Positions 7,419-20,349 are shown, counted from the stretch's first letter. The stretch: 64,000 nt of DNA from Amycolatopsis coloradensis (GCF_037997115.1 NZ_CP150484.1:6997344-7061343), one strand, 5' to 3'. Program-made: numbers and translations. Notes: generated by a model not told the origin, from the sequence alone.

Positions 7419-8977
7419 CCCCCACGGTCACGGAACTCCTGCTCGCGCGGGCGGAGGACCGCTCGACCGGCCTGCTGTTCGAAGACCGGCGCTGGACGTG
7501 GGCCGAACACGTCCGGGCCTGCGCTGGGCACGCCGCCGCGCTCGCCGCGATCCTTCGGCCCGGCGGGCACTTCGGGCTGCTGGCGGACAACGTCCCCGAG
7601 TTCTCGTTCCTGCTCGGCGGGGCGGCGCTTTCGGGGCGCGTGCTGGTCGGCCTGAACCCGACGCGCCGGGGCGCGGCACTCGCCCGCGACGTCGCACTGG
7701 CCGACTGCGAGCTGGTGTTCGCCGAGGAAAAATACCTTCCGCTGCTGTCCGACACCGATGTACCGGTGCTGCCGCTGAGCGAGCTGGAGCCGGCGCGGGA
7801 GGCTGCCGACCCCGTGGCCGCGAAGCCGGAAGACCTGCTCATGCTGATCTTCACGTCCGGCACCAGCGGTGACCCGAAGGCCGTCCGGTGCACGCACGGC
7901 AAGATCGCCTACCCCGGCGAGATGCTGGCCACCAGGTTCGGTCTGTCCACAGAGGACACCGTGTACGTGTCGATGCCGATGTTCCACTCCAACGCCATCA
8001 TGGCGGGCTGGTCGGTCGGGCTCGCCGCGGGCGCGGGGATCGCGGTGCGGCGGCGGTTCTCGGCCTCCGGTTTCCTGCCGGACATCCGGAAGTTCGGGGC
8101 GACATACGCCAACTACGTCGGCAAGCCACTGTCCTATGTGCTCACCACTCCCGAACGGGACGACGACGCCGACAACCCGCTGAAACTGGTCTACGGCAAC
8201 GAAGGCGCGGAAGCCGACCTCGCCGCTTTCGGCACGCGATTCGGCTGCCACGTGGTCGACGCCTTCGGTTCGACCGAGGGCGGCGTGAACTTCGGACGGG
8301 ACGCCACCACCCCGGCCGGTTCGCTCGGCCGCCTGCTCGACGGCGTCGCCGTCCTCGACCCGGAGACCGGAAAACCCTGTCCCCCGGCGGAGTTCGATGA
8401 AGGCGGAAGGCTGCTCAACGCCGCCGAGGCGGTGGGCGAACTGGTCAACACCGGTGGCCCGGGCTTCTTCGCCGGTTACTACGGCGATCCGGCGGCCGAG
8501 GCCGAGCGGATGCGCGGCGGGATGTACCACACCGGTGACCTGGCGTACCTGGACGCGGACGGCTACTGCTACTTCGCGGGACGGCTCGGCGACTGGCTGC
8601 GCGTCGACGGCGAAAACCTCGGCACCGCCCCGATCGAACGCGCGCTCCTGCGGCACCCCGCCGTCAGCGAGGCCGCCGTGTACGGCGTGCCGGATCCGCG
8701 GGTGGGCGACCAGGTGATGGCCGCGTTGGTCTGCCGGTCGCCGATCGACGCCGACGAGCTCGCCGCTTTCGTTGTCGCGCAAGGCGATCTGGGACCGAAG
8801 CAGTGGCCCCGGTTCGTGCGGGTGCTCGACGCACTACCACGGACGGCCACCCATAAGGTGCTCAAGCGAAACCTGGCCGCGGACGGTTCCAGCGCGGCGT
8901 GGGAGCTGCGCTATCCCCGCGTTCAGTCCTCTGAATGCGGTAGTTCGCGCTGGCAACTACCGCATTCAGAGGGCTGA
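7415..8977 (+). CDS. fadD17: steroid/fatty-acyl CoA ligase, FadD17-like
   Basis: A 520-residue AMP-forming acyl-CoA synthetase. Motifs in order: the phosphate-binding loop FTSGTSGDPKAV, FGSTEGG, YHTGDLAYLDADG, GRLGDWLRVDGENLG, and PRTATHK with the catalytic lysine near the C-terminus. The set resembles very-long-chain/steroid-type ligases (FATP/FadD17 group). The ATG start overlaps the fadE27 stop. The last 18 or so residues (from VQSSEC) are encoded by the long inverted repeat 8919-8981, and the stop codon lies in its right arm, so this tail is probably not functional protein. It probably activates sterol side-chain acids for the upstream dehydrogenase. Confidence 0.87.
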   Translation: MTPTVTELLLARAEDRSTGLLFEDRRWTWAEHVRACAGHAAALAAILRPGGHFGLLADNVPEFSFLLGGAALSGRVLVGLNPTRRGAALARDVALADCELVFAEEKYLPLLSDTDVPVLPLSELEPAREAADPVAAKPEDLLMLIFTSGTSGDPKAVRCTHGKIAYPGEMLATRFGLSTEDTVYVSMPMFHSNAIMAGWSVGLAAGAGIAVRRRFSASGFLPDIRKFGATYANYVGKPLSYVLTTPERDDDADNPLKLVYGNEGAEADLAAFGTRFGCHVVDAFGSTEGGVNFGRDATTPAGSLGRLLDGVAVLDPETGKPCPPAEFDEGGRLLNAAEAVGELVNTGGPGFFAGYYGDPAAEAERMRGGMYHTGDLAYLDADGYCYFAGRLGDWLRVDGENLGTAPIERALLRHPAVSEAAVYGVPDPRVGDQVMAALVCRSPIDADELAAFVVAQGDLGPKQWPRFVRVLDALPRTATHKVLKRNLAADGSSAAWELRYPRVQSSECGSSRWQLPHSEG

Positions 8978-8981
8978 ACGC
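8919..8981 (+). terminator. long hairpin at end of the fadE26-fadE27-fadD17 operon
   Basis: Arms 8919-8945 and 8955-8981 are complementary over 27 nt with a single T/G mismatch, and the loop is 9 nt (CGCGCTGGC). The fadD17 stop codon (8975-8977) lies inside the right arm. No U-tract follows, as is usual for actinobacterial terminators. It is one of several long palindromes at gene ends in this window. Confidence 0.7.
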
Positions 8982-9066
8982 GGCAGGGGCCCGGGGCTGA
9001 TCCCAGGGTCGGCACCGGTGATCTTCCCGATGTCCCGGCACCGGCCCGCTGCCTACGTTCGGTGCC

Positions 9067-10164
9067 ATGAAACGAACAACGCGCCGGATCGGCGTACTGG
9101 CGACCACTCTCGCCCTGCCCGCCGTCCTCCTCGCGCCGCCCGCGTCGGCGGCACCCGTCCGCTTGAGCCTCCCCGCGCCGACAGGTCCGTACGCCGTCGG
9201 CAGCACCGACCTCCACCTCGTCGACCACGCCCGCCAGGACCCGTGGGTTCCCGGTGCGACAAGGGAATTGATGGTCACCGTGCGGTACCCGGCATTGCCG
9301 AGCGGAAAGCCGAAAGCGCCGTACATGGCGCCAGGTGTCGCGAAGGTCGTGGCCGAGGGCGACGCCGTCAAGCTGGGCATGACGGCGGACCAGCTCGACT
9401 ACCGCTTCCCCACCCACTCCCGGATCGGCGCGCCCGCGATCGGTGGCAAGCGACCCGTCGTGCTGTATTCGCCCGGCGGCACCCTGTCGCGTTCGCACGG
9501 CACCACCCACCTGGAACAGCTCGCGAGCGAAGGCTACGTCGTCGTGGCCATCGACCACACCCACGAAGCGGAAGCGGTGGAGTTCCCCGGTGGCCGTGTC
9601 GCGAAGAAGGCCTTGCCGCCGTCGAGCATCGAGGTGTCGAAACGCGTGATCGAGACCCGCGTCCGTGACACGCGCTTCGTCCTCGACTCGCTCGGACTGA
9701 CCGAGGCCGGCATGTTCGGCCATTCCGCCGGCGGGTTCACCGCGGGCGAGACGATGGTGAGCGACCGGCGCGTCGTCGCCGGAGCGAACCTGGACGGCAG
9801 CATGGCCCACTCGCAGTCGCAGCGGATCTTCGGCCGCGTCGCCGCCGAAGGGCTGGACCGGCCGTTCCTGCTGATGAGCGCCGGTGACCACAGCGCCGCG
9901 TCGGACGCGTCCTGGCAGGAGTTCCTCCGCAACCAGCGCGGCTGGACCCGCGAGGCGCGGCTGCCGGACGGTGAGCATTTCAGCTTCACCGACTACCAGA
10001 CGCTGTTGCCGCAGCTGGGCAACGCCCCGGCCGCCTTCGTCGGCACCATCGATCCGGCGCGCAGCGTCGCCGAACAGCGCACCCGGCTCTCGGAGTTCTT
10101 CGGCAAGACCCTGCGTCACCGAAGCAGCGCCGTGACCAAGGTGTCCTTGAGCCAGGCTTCGTAG
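9067..10164 (+). CDS. secreted alpha/beta hydrolase (PAF-acetylhydrolase/lipase-like)
   Basis: A 365-residue exported hydrolase. Signal peptide: charged MKRTTRR, hydrophobic core, and a likely cleavage after ASA near residue 28. The nucleophile elbow GHSAGG is at 218-223 (Ser220), followed by the strand SAGDHSAASD and a likely catalytic His in DGEHFSF. The VVLYSPGG segment preceding the oxyanion region is typical of platelet-activating-factor acetylhydrolase and polyester-hydrolase relatives. Substrate cannot be predicted. Its 3' end overlaps the convergent TetR gene by 49 nt, and the last 16 residues may be poorly constrained. Confidence 0.8.
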   Translation: MKRTTRRIGVLATTLALPAVLLAPPASAAPVRLSLPAPTGPYAVGSTDLHLVDHARQDPWVPGATRELMVTVRYPALPSGKPKAPYMAPGVAKVVAEGDAVKLGMTADQLDYRFPTHSRIGAPAIGGKRPVVLYSPGGTLSRSHGTTHLEQLASEGYVVVAIDHTHEAEAVEFPGGRVAKKALPPSSIEVSKRVIETRVRDTRFVLDSLGLTEAGMFGHSAGGFTAGETMVSDRRVVAGANLDGSMAHSQSQRIFGRVAAEGLDRPFLLMSAGDHSAASDASWQEFLRNQRGWTREARLPDGEHFSFTDYQTLLPQLGNAPAAFVGTIDPARSVAEQRTRLSEFFGKTLRHRSSAVTKVSLSQAS

Positions 10165-10721
10165 TCGTCGTGACTCCACCCGGCCTCGGCGACGAGGCTG
10201 GTGTGGACGTCGGCGCTCATCAGGGCCACGGCGATGTCCGCGGCCCTGGGTACCACGGCGCGCCCGCTCTCTCGGACGCGGCCGACGACCATCTCGACGC
10301 CGAGCCGGTTACGCCGGGCACCTTCCGCCTGGGTCGCGGCGATGTCCGGATCGACGGCCGCACCGGAGCCGAGCATCGTGACGATGTCGCCACAGCGTTC
10401 CCGGACCTGGCGGGCGACCGTGGCCAGCAGGCCGAGCAGCGCCACCGGATCGTCGGTCCGCTGCGCCTCGGCGACGAGGTCGGGAATCCCGGCCTCGTCG
10501 TCGAGGAGGTCGACGAGACCACCGAGGACACCGGCCTTCGAACCGAAGTGGGCGTAGATGGTCTGCGGGGCGACTCCCGCTTCCTGGGCGATGAGGCGGA
10601 TCGGCGTCCGCGCGTACCCACGCTCGGCGAACAGGCCGCGGGCCGCCGTCAGGATCGTGCGCAGCGTCAGCGCCTCACGTCGATCGCGCAACCGGACGAT
10701 GCCGGGAAGGTCCGCCGACAT
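10116..10721 (-). CDS. TetR family transcriptional regulator
   Basis: A 201-residue TetR/AcrR-type repressor. The N-terminal helix-turn-helix reads RLIAQEAGVAPQTIYAHFGSKAG (in part), with the canonical YxHFxSK ending. The C-terminal ligand domain is unassigned. It is divergent from the SnoaL-like gene across a 65-nt gap that contains a partly palindromic GAACGTTGTTC, so it probably represses itself and that gene. Its 3' end overlaps the convergent hydrolase gene by 49 nt. Confidence 0.88.
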   Translation of the reverse strand: MSADLPGIVRLRDRREALTLRTILTAARGLFAERGYARTPIRLIAQEAGVAPQTIYAHFGSKAGVLGGLVDLLDDEAGIPDLVAEAQRTDDPVALLGLLATVARQVRERCGDIVTMLGSGAAVDPDIAATQAEGARRNRLGVEMVVGRVRESGRAVVPRAADIAVALMSADVHTSLVAEAGWSHDDYEAWLKDTLVTALLR

Positions 10722-10740
10722 GTATGCTCCTCGAAACTTG

Positions 10741-10751
10741 GAACGTTGTTC
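10741..10751. promoter_or_regulatory. possible TetR operator between tetR and the SnoaL-like gene
   Basis: GAACGTTGTTC is an 11-bp near-palindrome with half-sites GAAC/GTTC, flanked by TTG on the left and TAACCAA on the right (outer TTGG/CCAA also complementary). It lies between the divergent starts at 10721 and 10787, where a local TetR repressor would bind. Function is inferred from position. Confidence 0.35.
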
Positions 10752-10786
10752 TAACCAATGGATCGTCGTTACAGGAAAGGATAGCG

Positions 10787-11212
10787 ATGACCACCGAGGA
10801 GATCATCACCGCGCTGGAACGCGCCTGGAACGCGGGCGACGGCGAGGCGTGGGCCGCGAACTTCGCCGAGGACGCGGATTTCGTCGACGTCGTCGGCCGC
10901 ATCCAGCGCGGCCGCGCGACGATCGCACGCGAGAGCCAGAACATCTTCGACACCATCTACCGGGGCAGCACGCTGCGGATCCGCCAGGTGTCGAGCCGTC
11001 CGCTCGGCGGCGGGTTCGATCTCGTGCACACCGCCACCACGCTGACCATCCCCGCCGGTCCCCTGGCCGGGGAAGCACGGGCGGTGCAGACGAAACTCGT
11101 CCACGACGGGCGGATCGTCGCGTTCCACAACACGATCCGGGGCGATATCGCGGCGTTCACCGGCCACGACGCGGATCTCGCGGCCCGCTCGCCCCAGGAG
11201 TGGGATTCCTGA
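10787..11212 (+). CDS. SnoaL-like / DUF4440 small protein (SgcJ-type)
   Basis: A 141-residue NTF2-like fold protein. It starts TTEEIITALERAWNAGDGEAWA, the typical first helix, followed by FAEDADFVDVVGRIQRG. Members of this group are annotated as SgcJ/EcaC oxidoreductases or ketosteroid-isomerase-like proteins, but most have no known substrate. The ATG at 10787 follows AGGAAAGG. A longer ORF from 10724 would run through the operator region and is rejected. Probably controlled by the divergent TetR. Confidence 0.8.
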   Translation: MTTEEIITALERAWNAGDGEAWAANFAEDADFVDVVGRIQRGRATIARESQNIFDTIYRGSTLRIRQVSSRPLGGGFDLVHTATTLTIPAGPLAGEARAVQTKLVHDGRIVAFHNTIRGDIAAFTGHDADLAARSPQEWDS

Positions 11213-11218
11213 CGGGGC

Positions 11219-13912
<2,694 letters not shown>

Positions 13913-13913
13913 G

Positions 13914-15086
13914 TCAGTCCCTCGGATCGTCCGGATCGAGGCCGTGCAGCGGGAAGATCGCGCGGCGGGTGTCACGGATGGCGATGTCGACCGGCTCGTC
14001 CTCTCCGTCTCCCCACGGGACGAACGCGGTCTCGCGGCCGTCGGACATGCCTGCCGGGAGCTCGGCTTGCGGCGCCGCCCTGGAGATCGACGCGACCCAG
14101 TTCGGCGGCAGCGCCGTCGCCGGGTCGACGTCGCGCCCGAGCACGGTGGCGAGCAGATGGGTCCAGGAGCGCGGCACCACCCGGATCAGCTGGTAACCAC
14201 CGCCGCCCACGGCGAGCCAACGGCCACCGGCGTGTGCTTCGGACAGTTCACGCAGCCGCCGGTAGATGGCGCGATGGCCGTCCACCGACAGCGAGAGGTC
14301 CGCCAGCGGGTCCTCCTCGTGCGAGTCGACGCCGCACTGGGTGACGAGGATCTGCGGCCGGAACTGTTCCAGCAGCGACGGCACCACCGCCTCGAACGCC
14401 CGCAGCCAGCCGGTGTCGCGGGTGCCGGGCGGTAGCGGGAGGTTGACCGCGGTGCCCTCGGCCCCGCCCTTGCCGATCTCCGCCGAATACCCCGTTCCCG
14501 GCCACAACGTGAAGGGGTGCTGGTGCAGGGAAACGGTCAGCACGCGCGGATCGTCGTAGAAGGCCGTCTGCACGCCGTCGCCGTGGTGCACGTCGGTGTC
14601 GACGTAGGCGACGCGGTCGAAACCGTGGTCGAGCAGCCACGAGATCGCCACCGAACAGTCGTTGTAGACGCAGAAACCCGACGCCTTGCCCGGCATCGCG
14701 TGGTGCAGCCCGCCGGCGATGTTGACCGCCCGCGTCGCCTCACCCTCGGCGATCTTCCGCGCGGCCAGCAGCGTCGAGCCCACGACCAGCGCGGAAGCCT
14801 CGTGCATCCCGGTGAACACCGGGTTGTCCTCGGTGCCGAGCCCGTGCGCGAAGTCGGCACCGGTCATCGGCGCCTGCCGGACGGCCTCGATGTATTCGGC
14901 CAGGTGCACGCGGCGCAGCTCGTCTTCGCCCGCCGGGCCGGGGACGAGCAGGTCGACCCCGTCGAGCACGCCGAGCTCGGTGGCGAGCCGGATCGTCAGT
15001 TCGAGCCGCACCGGATTGAACGGATGCTCGCCGCCGAGGTCGTAGCCCAGCAGCGAGGAGTCCCATACGACGGCCGGTGCTCGCAT
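13914..15086 (-). CDS. acuC: AcuC-type histone deacetylase family protein
   Basis: A 390-residue class I HDAC-like deacetylase. Zinc and active-site motifs are visible: [30 protein letters not shown] (Asp/His zinc ligands) and [15 protein letters not shown]. In Bacillus, AcuC removes acetyl groups from acetyl-CoA synthetase. Here it is co-transcribed with the Pat-like acetyltransferase (1-nt gap), which makes opposing enzymes of one modification very likely. The start at ATG 15086 ([11 protein letters not shown]) matches the family N-terminus, and the upstream in-frame extension is low complexity. Confidence 0.88.
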   Translation of the reverse strand: MRAPAVVWDSSLLGYDLGGEHPFNPVRLELTIRLATELGVLDGVDLLVPGPAGEDELRRVHLAEYIEAVRQAPMTGADFAHGLGTEDNPVFTGMHEASALVVGSTLLAARKIAEGEATRAVNIAGGLHHAMPGKASGFCVYNDCSVAISWLLDHGFDRVAYVDTDVHHGDGVQTAFYDDPRVLTVSLHQHPFTLWPGTGYSAEIGKGGAEGTAVNLPLPPGTRDTGWLRAFEAVVPSLLEQFRPQILVTQCGVDSHEEDPLADLSLSVDGHRAIYRRLRELSEAHAGGRWLAVGGGGYQLIRVVPRSWTHLLATVLGRDVDPATALPPNWVASISRAAPQAELPAGMSDGRETAFVPWGDGEDEPVDIAIRDTRRAIFPLHGLDPDDPRD

Positions 15087-15141
15087 GGTCCGAACTCTAG
15101 TGCCCGGACGCGGCTCGTGCGTCGTTCCGGACGCCCGCGGG

Positions 15142-15990
15142 TCAGCCGGGCAGATCCCCGGTGGCCACCGGGCGCTCCGGATCGCGCGACCAGTGCGACC
15201 ACGAACCCGCGTACAACGCCGCGGGCGCCGGGTGACCGGCGACCTCGAGCGCGAGCACGACGGACGAGGCGGTGACGCCCGATCCACAGTAGACACCGAC
15301 CGGGGTCTCCGGGGTCACGCCGAGACCTTCGAACCGCTCGGCCAGTTCCGAGGCGTCGCGCCAGCGCCCGTCCTCCCCGAGATGCCCGGAGAAAGGCGCG
15401 TTGACCGCACCGGGGATGTGCCCGGCGCGCGGGTCGATCGGCTCGGTCTCCCCCGCGTACCTCGGCCTCGCCCGCGCGTCGAAGAGCAAGCCGTCCCTGG
15501 CGAGCGTGGCCGCCTCGTCCGCGTCCAGCACCGGCATGCCGCCGGGCTTCACGACGATGTCCCCCTCCTCGGGCGAAGGGGCCTCGGCGGTGACGGGGCG
15601 CTCCTCCTCGGTCCAGGCCGCGAACCCGCCGTCCAGCACGGCGACCTCGGCGTGCCCGGCCCAGCGCAGCAGCCACCACGCCCTGGCCGCGACCGAACCG
15701 TCGGCGTCGTCGTAGACCACGACCGGGTGACCGGCGCGGACCCCGGCCGTCCGCAGATGCCGCTGCAGCGTCTCCGGTTCGGGAAGCGGGTGACGGCCGC
15801 CGTCGCCCGGCTCCCCGGCGAGCGCCGTGTCGAGGTCGACGTACACCGCGCCCGGGAGATGCGCCTCACGGTAGGAATCGGCGCCGGGCGGGCCGGCGAG
15901 CCGCCAGCGGACGTCGAGTACTACGGAGCGTGCCGATTCCGGCCCGGAGAGCTGCGCGGCGAGTTCGCTGGTGGTGATCATGGGGCGCAT
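15142..15990 (-). CDS. rhodanese-domain sulfurtransferase (SseA-like)
   Basis: A 282-residue two-domain rhodanese. The C-terminal domain has the active-site loop [10 protein letters not shown]. The CGSGVT form is typical of 3-mercaptopyruvate sulfurtransferases rather than thiosulfate enzymes (CRxGxx). The N-terminal inactive domain contains [11 protein letters not shown] and VVVYDDADG. It transfers sulfur to thiol acceptors or cyanide in the cytoplasm. The start is ATG 15990, or 15981 ([11 protein letters not shown]). It is divergent from ideR. Confidence 0.85.
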   Translation of the reverse strand: MRPMITTSELAAQLSGPESARSVVLDVRWRLAGPPGADSYREAHLPGAVYVDLDTALAGEPGDGGRHPLPEPETLQRHLRTAGVRAGHPVVVYDDADGSVAARAWWLLRWAGHAEVAVLDGGFAAWTEEERPVTAEAPSPEEGDIVVKPGGMPVLDADEAATLARDGLLFDARARPRYAGETEPIDPRAGHIPGAVNAPFSGHLGEDGRWRDASELAERFEGLGVTPETPVGVYCGSGVTASSVVLALEVAGHPAPAALYAGSWSHWSRDPERPVATGDLPG

Positions 15991-16125
15991 GGGCCCATCT
16001 TTCCGTGCCGCACGGCTCCCTGCCCAGCTTGGGGGACTTTTCCCGCCTCGGTGCTTGTTCTCCCCACGCCTGCGTCGCTGTCAGTGCCAGCGACTACGAT
16101 GAGCAACGCGGACGAAGGGGACAGC

Positions 16126-16818
16126 GTGAACGATCTCATCGACACCACAGAGATGTACTTGCGTACCATCTACGAGCTCGAAGAAGAAGGTGTCGTCCCG
16201 CTGCGGGCCCGGATCGCGGAGCGGCTGCAGCAGAGCGGCCCGACCGTGAGCCAGACCGTCGCCAGGATGGAGCGCGACGGACTGGTCGTGGTCGCGGACG
16301 ACAGGCATCTGCAGCTGACCGAGCACGGTCGCGAACTCGCCATCGCGGTCATGCGCAAGCACCGGCTGGCCGAGCGCCTCCTGGTCGACGTCATCGGCCT
16401 GGAGTGGGAGCACGTCCACAACGAGGCCTGCCGCTGGGAACACGTGATGAGCGAGGCCGTCGAGCGCAAGCTGGTCAAGCTGCTCGACCACCCCACCACG
16501 TCGCCCTACGGCAACCCGATCCCGGGGCTCGACAAGCTCGGCGACGGCGATCCCGCTCCGCCCGCCGAAGCCGACCTCGTGCGGCTCGACGAGTTCGCCC
16601 GCATGGGCGGCGGCGAGGTCGAGATCCGCCGCATCGCCGAGCACGTGCAGCTGGACGAGACGCTGATGACGGAGCTCAAGTCGGTCGGCATCGTGCCCGG
16701 CAGCCGAGTCAAGGTCGGCAAGACGGCGCCCGGCGGCACCATCGAGGTCACCGGCGGGAGCAGCACCGCGCAGGTCCCCGTGTCGGCGCTGCACGCCGTG
16801 CTGGCGCAGGCCAGGTGA
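16126..16818 (+). CDS. ideR: iron-dependent repressor IdeR/DtxR
   Basis: A 230-residue regulator, the same length as M. tuberculosis IdeR. The protein opens [20 protein letters not shown], with the winged helix [21 protein letters not shown], the metal-binding region around [14 protein letters not shown] and CRWEHVMS (Cys, Glu and His ligands), and a C-terminal SH3-like domain ([12 protein letters not shown]). With Fe2+ it represses siderophore and uptake genes and activates storage genes. The GTG at 16126 is chosen for its GAAGGGG ribosome site and the exact family N-terminus. An ATG 9 codons upstream is an alternative. The stop overlaps galK as GTGA. Confidence 0.95.
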   Translation: MNDLIDTTEMYLRTIYELEEEGVVPLRARIAERLQQSGPTVSQTVARMERDGLVVVADDRHLQLTEHGRELAIAVMRKHRLAERLLVDVIGLEWEHVHNEACRWEHVMSEAVERKLVKLLDHPTTSPYGNPIPGLDKLGDGDPAPPAEADLVRLDEFARMGGGEVEIRRIAEHVQLDETLMTELKSVGIVPGSRVKVGKTAPGGTIEVTGGSSTAQVPVSALHAVLAQAR

Positions 16819-17996
16819 GCGCCGCGTCCGACGCCGCGGAGACCTTCCTGGCCCTCCACGGCCGGGCTCCGGCCGGGGTCTGGTCCGCGCCGGGCCGGGT
16901 GAATCTGATCGGTGAGCACACCGACTACAACGACGGTTTCGTGTTGCCGTTCGCCCTGCCGCACCGGCTCGCCGCCGCGGCGACGCCGCGCGAGGACGGT
17001 GTGCTGACCGTGGCCACCCTCGGCTCGGACGGCCGGGTCCAGGAATCCGGCCCGCTGGCCGTCGCCGACCTGCGGCCCGGCTCGGTCGAGGGGTGGGCCG
17101 CGTACCCGGCGGGGGTCGCGTGGGTCCTGCGTGACCAGGGCCTCGGCGGCGGCGCGGACGTGGCTATCGCGGGGAACGTGCCCTCGGGGGCGGGCCTGTC
17201 CTCCTCCCACGCGCTCGAATGCGCCGTCGCGCTCGCCTTGCTGGGGCTGGCGGGCACCACTCCGGGCACCGGCGGGGGTTCGCCGAGCCTGCACGAAGTG
17301 GCCCGCTGGGTGCAGCGTTCGGAGAACGACTTCGTCGGGGCGCCGACCGGTCTGCTCGACCAGACCGCTTCCCTGTGCTGCACGGAATCGAACGTGCTGT
17401 TCCTTGACGTCCGCTCCGGCGAGATGGAACAGGTGCCGTTCCCGCTGGAGGAATCCGGCGTCCGGATCCTGATCATGGACACCCGCACGAAGCATTCGCA
17501 CGCCGAGGGCGGCTACGGCGAACGCCGCCGGGGCTGTGAGCGTGCCGCGGAACTGCTCGAGGTGAAGGCGCTGAGGGATATCAGCGTCGATGGGCTGGAC
17601 GCCGCGCTCGGCAGCCTGCCGGACGACCTCGTACCGCTGGTGCGCCACGTGGTGACCGAGAACCAGCGCGTCCTCGACACCGTGGACCTGCTGCGGGCGG
17701 GCCGCATCACCGAGATCGGTCCTCATTTGGACGCCTCGCATGTGAGCATGCGCGACGACTACCGGATCTCCACCCGTGAACTCGACCTCGCCGTCGATTC
17801 GGCCCGCGAAGCCGGGGCCCTCGGCGCGCGGATGACCGGCGGCGGCTTCGGCGGTTCGGCGATCGCGCTGGTCCGCGAGTCCGATGTGGACACCGTCGGG
17901 CGAGCGGTGAAGGCCGCGTACGAAGCGGCGGATCTGCGCCACCCCAGGCTGTTCACCGCCGTGCCATCGCGTGGCGCGGGTCGCGACGAGCTCTAG
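16815..17996 (+). CDS. galK: galactokinase
   Basis: A 393-residue GHMP kinase that phosphorylates galactose to galactose-1-phosphate. Signature [15 protein letters not shown] at about residues 27-41, the ATP loop [16 protein letters not shown], and the C-terminal [13 protein letters not shown]. The GTG start overlaps the ideR stop, so translation is coupled to the iron regulator. No galT was seen. The epimerase gene follows after 177 nt. Confidence 0.93.
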   Translation: MSAASDAAETFLALHGRAPAGVWSAPGRVNLIGEHTDYNDGFVLPFALPHRLAAAATPREDGVLTVATLGSDGRVQESGPLAVADLRPGSVEGWAAYPAGVAWVLRDQGLGGGADVAIAGNVPSGAGLSSSHALECAVALALLGLAGTTPGTGGGSPSLHEVARWVQRSENDFVGAPTGLLDQTASLCCTESNVLFLDVRSGEMEQVPFPLEESGVRILIMDTRTKHSHAEGGYGERRRGCERAAELLEVKALRDISVDGLDAALGSLPDDLVPLVRHVVTENQRVLDTVDLLRAGRITEIGPHLDASHVSMRDDYRISTRELDLAVDSAREAGALGARMTGGGFGGSAIALVRESDVDTVGRAVKAAYEAADLRHPRLFTAVPSRGAGRDEL

Positions 17997-18025
17997 CGCG
18001 GGTTCGGCCCCGCTTTGGCGTGATT

Positions 18026-18050
18026 CGCGTGTCCAGGCACGGGACACGCG
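18026..18050. terminator. hairpin in the galK-galE gap
   Basis: CGCGTGTCC (18026-18034) pairs with GGACACGCG (18042-18050) around a 7-nt loop, 30 nt after the galK stop. It could attenuate or terminate after galK, or be a dispersed repeat. The gap (17997-18173) shows nothing else recognisable except the galE ribosome site. Confidence 0.45.
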
Positions 18051-18173
18051 TGCTTGGAGACGGAACACGCCGAGGCCGGACTCCGTGGGCCGCACCCGCA
18101 CCCCGGGGCGCGGCCGGTGCCCGGGGGCGAGGACACTGGGCCGCGACCGCATCCGCTGCAGAAAGGCGCGAAC

Positions 18174-19160
18174 GTGACCGACGAACCGACCAAGACCCTG
18201 AAGCTGATGGTGACGGGCGGAGCCGGTTATGTGGGCAGCGTCTGCGCGGCCCGCCTCATCGAGGCCGGGCACGACGTCACCGTGGTCGACGACCTCTCCA
18301 CCGGGCACGCCGACGCGGTGCACCCGGACGCCACCTTCGTCGAGGGCGACGCCGCCGAGGTCGCCCGGCGGCTGCTCGGCGACGGCTTCGACGGTGTCCT
18401 CCACTTCGCCGCCAAGTCCCTGGTCGGCGAGTCCATGACGGATCCGGCGAAGTACTGGGAAGGCAACGTCCTGACCTCGCTCCGCCTGCTCGAAGCGATG
18501 CGCGACCACGGCACGAAGCGGCTGGTGTTCTCCTCCACCGCGGCCACCTACGGCGAGCCCGAGTCCTCCCCCATCCCGGAGACGGCGCCGACCCAGCCGA
18601 CCAACACCTACGGTGCGACGAAGCTGGCCATCGACCACGCGATCACCTCGTTCTCGCGCGCCCACGGCATCGCCGCCGTCAGCCTGCGCTACTTCAACGT
18701 CGCGGGCGCCTACGGCTCCTTCGGCGAGCGGCACACCACCGAAACCCATCTGATCCCCCTCGTGCTCCAGGTCGCCACCGGGGACCGCGAGCGGATCCAG
18801 ATCTTCGGTGACGACTACCCGACCGCGGACGGCACCGCCATCCGCGACTACATCCACGTGGTCGACCTCGCCGACGCGCACCTGCTGGCCCTGCGCCACG
18901 CGGCCGACGGCGAACACCGCATCTACAACCTCGGCAGCGGCACCGGGTTCTCGGTGCTCGAGGTGATCGAGGCGTGCCGCCGCACCACCGGCCACGAGAT
19001 CCCCGCCGTGGTGGCCCCGCGGCGGGCGGGCGACCCGTCGGTGCTGGTGGCCTCCAGCGAGCGGGCCGGTGACGAACTCGGCTGGAAGCCCGAGCGCACC
19101 GACCTCGACGGCATCGTCGCCGACGCCTGGGCGTTCACGCGGTCCCGCCAGAACGCCTGA
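18174..19160 (+). CDS. galE: UDP-glucose 4-epimerase
   Basis: A 328-residue extended SDR. NAD-binding TGGAGYVGS at residues 14-22, STAATYGE, the catalytic Tyr and Lys in [11 protein letters not shown], and RYFNVAGA are all GalE hallmarks. It interconverts UDP-glucose and UDP-galactose, supplying galactose for cell-wall arabinogalactan as well as galactose use. The GTG at 18174 follows GAAAGG; the longer upstream ATG reading is rejected because it runs through the hairpin region. In corynebacteria galE directly follows dtxR, and here galK is inserted between. The 3' end overlaps the convergent DUF4192 gene by 26 nt. Confidence 0.93.
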   Translation: MTDEPTKTLKLMVTGGAGYVGSVCAARLIEAGHDVTVVDDLSTGHADAVHPDATFVEGDAAEVARRLLGDGFDGVLHFAAKSLVGESMTDPAKYWEGNVLTSLRLLEAMRDHGTKRLVFSSTAATYGEPESSPIPETAPTQPTNTYGATKLAIDHAITSFSRAHGIAAVSLRYFNVAGAYGSFGERHTTETHLIPLVLQVATGDRERIQIFGDDYPTADGTAIRDYIHVVDLADAHLLALRHAADGEHRIYNLGSGTGFSVLEVIEACRRTTGHEIPAVVAPRRAGDPSVLVASSERAGDELGWKPERTDLDGIVADAWAFTRSRQNA

Positions 19161-20199
19161 GGCCGATCTCTTGCGTTCCTTCGGCTCGCTGCCGAAGGAC
19201 CACGTCGGCGACGTCGGACGGCGGAACCATCGCGTCCAGAGCCCTGGCCAGGAGTTTCGTCAGCCCGTGCCCGGGGTCGGCTTCGCCTGCCCTGGCCAAG
19301 GCGATCCCGGCGGTCGCAAGGTCGCCCCGCACATAGGCGGCGTGCGCCTTCAGGGCGAGCGCCTCGGCCGCTTCCGGTGCCGGGATTTCGCGGGCAAGGG
19401 TGAGCCAGAGATCCTCCGCCGCGCGGGCGAGCGCTGAGTCCGCGGGGGCGGCGGTGAGCATGCAGGCACCGCGGACCTCGACCAGGGAAAGCGCCCAGGC
19501 CAGCCGGACGGCCTGGTCGTCCGTGATCGCCGGGTCGCCGCTGTCCGCGCGGGCGAGCGCGGCGTTCACCTCGGCGATCCCGGCCCGGACGAGGTCCGGG
19601 TCCCTCCATGGTGGATCGTCCAGCCCGGTGAGGAGATCGGCGCGTCTGGCGAGCGTCTCCGGCGCGACGGGGTCGAAGAGTCGCTCGAGTTCGTCCCGGC
19701 TCGCGTGGGTGATCTGCCCGGCACCGGTGACGACCGCGGCGGCCACCGAATCACGCGGATCCGGCAGCAGACCGCCACAGGTCCTTTCCCGGTAGCACGC
19801 CCAGCGCACCTCGGCGGCGATACGCGGCGCCCATACCGAATGCAGCAGCGGGATGCCGTACTCGGCCAGCGAGGCTTCCACGCGCCGGACGAACCGGCGG
19901 CGCGGGGGCCGTCCCGCCTTGTTCGCGGGACCGCCACCGACCACCGCGACGATGGCGCCGGTGTGGCCGGTCAGGGCGAGCCTGACCGCGAGTTCACGCG
20001 CCTGGTCTTGTTCCAGACCAGGCGGCGGCAGGTCCACACGCATGAGGAGGCCCTGACGCTTGCGGTCCTGGTCGCGGAGGCCGAAGACGACGACGGAGTC
20101 CTCGGGGTGGAATCCGAGGAGGTACGGGATCGCGGCGAGCAGGTCCGCCGGATCCGTCAGATTGACCTTGGTCCTGCCGGTCGGAGTCGATGTGGTCAT
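19135..20199 (-). CDS. DUF4192 family protein
   Basis: A 354-residue cytoplasmic protein of the actinobacterial DUF4192 family. It opens with [33 protein letters not shown] (in two parts: [18 protein letters not shown] and [10 protein letters not shown]), the family's best-conserved segment. It continues with an alternating alpha/beta region, and the C-terminal half is alanine-rich helix. No enzymatic motif is recognisable and the function is unknown. The ATG at 20199 ([10 protein letters not shown]) is chosen over one 16 codons upstream because the conserved domain begins soon after it. Two DnaA-box-like sequences lie 50-80 nt upstream. Confidence 0.8.
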   Translation of the reverse strand: MTTSTPTGRTKVNLTDPADLLAAIPYLLGFHPEDSVVVFGLRDQDRKRQGLLMRVDLPPPGLEQDQARELAVRLALTGHTGAIVAVVGGGPANKAGRPPRRRFVRRVEASLAEYGIPLLHSVWAPRIAAEVRWACYRERTCGGLLPDPRDSVAAAVVTGAGQITHASRDELERLFDPVAPETLARRADLLTGLDDPPWRDPDLVRAGIAEVNAALARADSGDPAITDDQAVRLAWALSLVEVRGACMLTAAPADSALARAAEDLWLTLAREIPAPEAAEALALKAHAAYVRGDLATAGIALARAGEADPGHGLTKLLARALDAMVPPSDVADVVLRQRAEGTQEIGLRRSGGTA

Positions 20200-20349
20200 G
20201 CCCCCACCTTGCGGCGGGAATGGGGCCGCCGGGTGGGGGCACGACACATCTGTGGACAGCCAGGACCGTTGTGGACAACCGCCGCGGGACCGAGTGCGGG
20301 GACGCCGATCCCGTCGGTGGGGTGGTCTACAGTGCCCGGCCCCGCGGGG

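Noticed and set aside
18054-18173. In-frame upstream extension of galE from ATG 18054
   Set aside because: The extension is Pro/Gly-rich and includes the hairpin region; GTG 18174 has a good ribosome site and starts at the conserved Rossmann fold.
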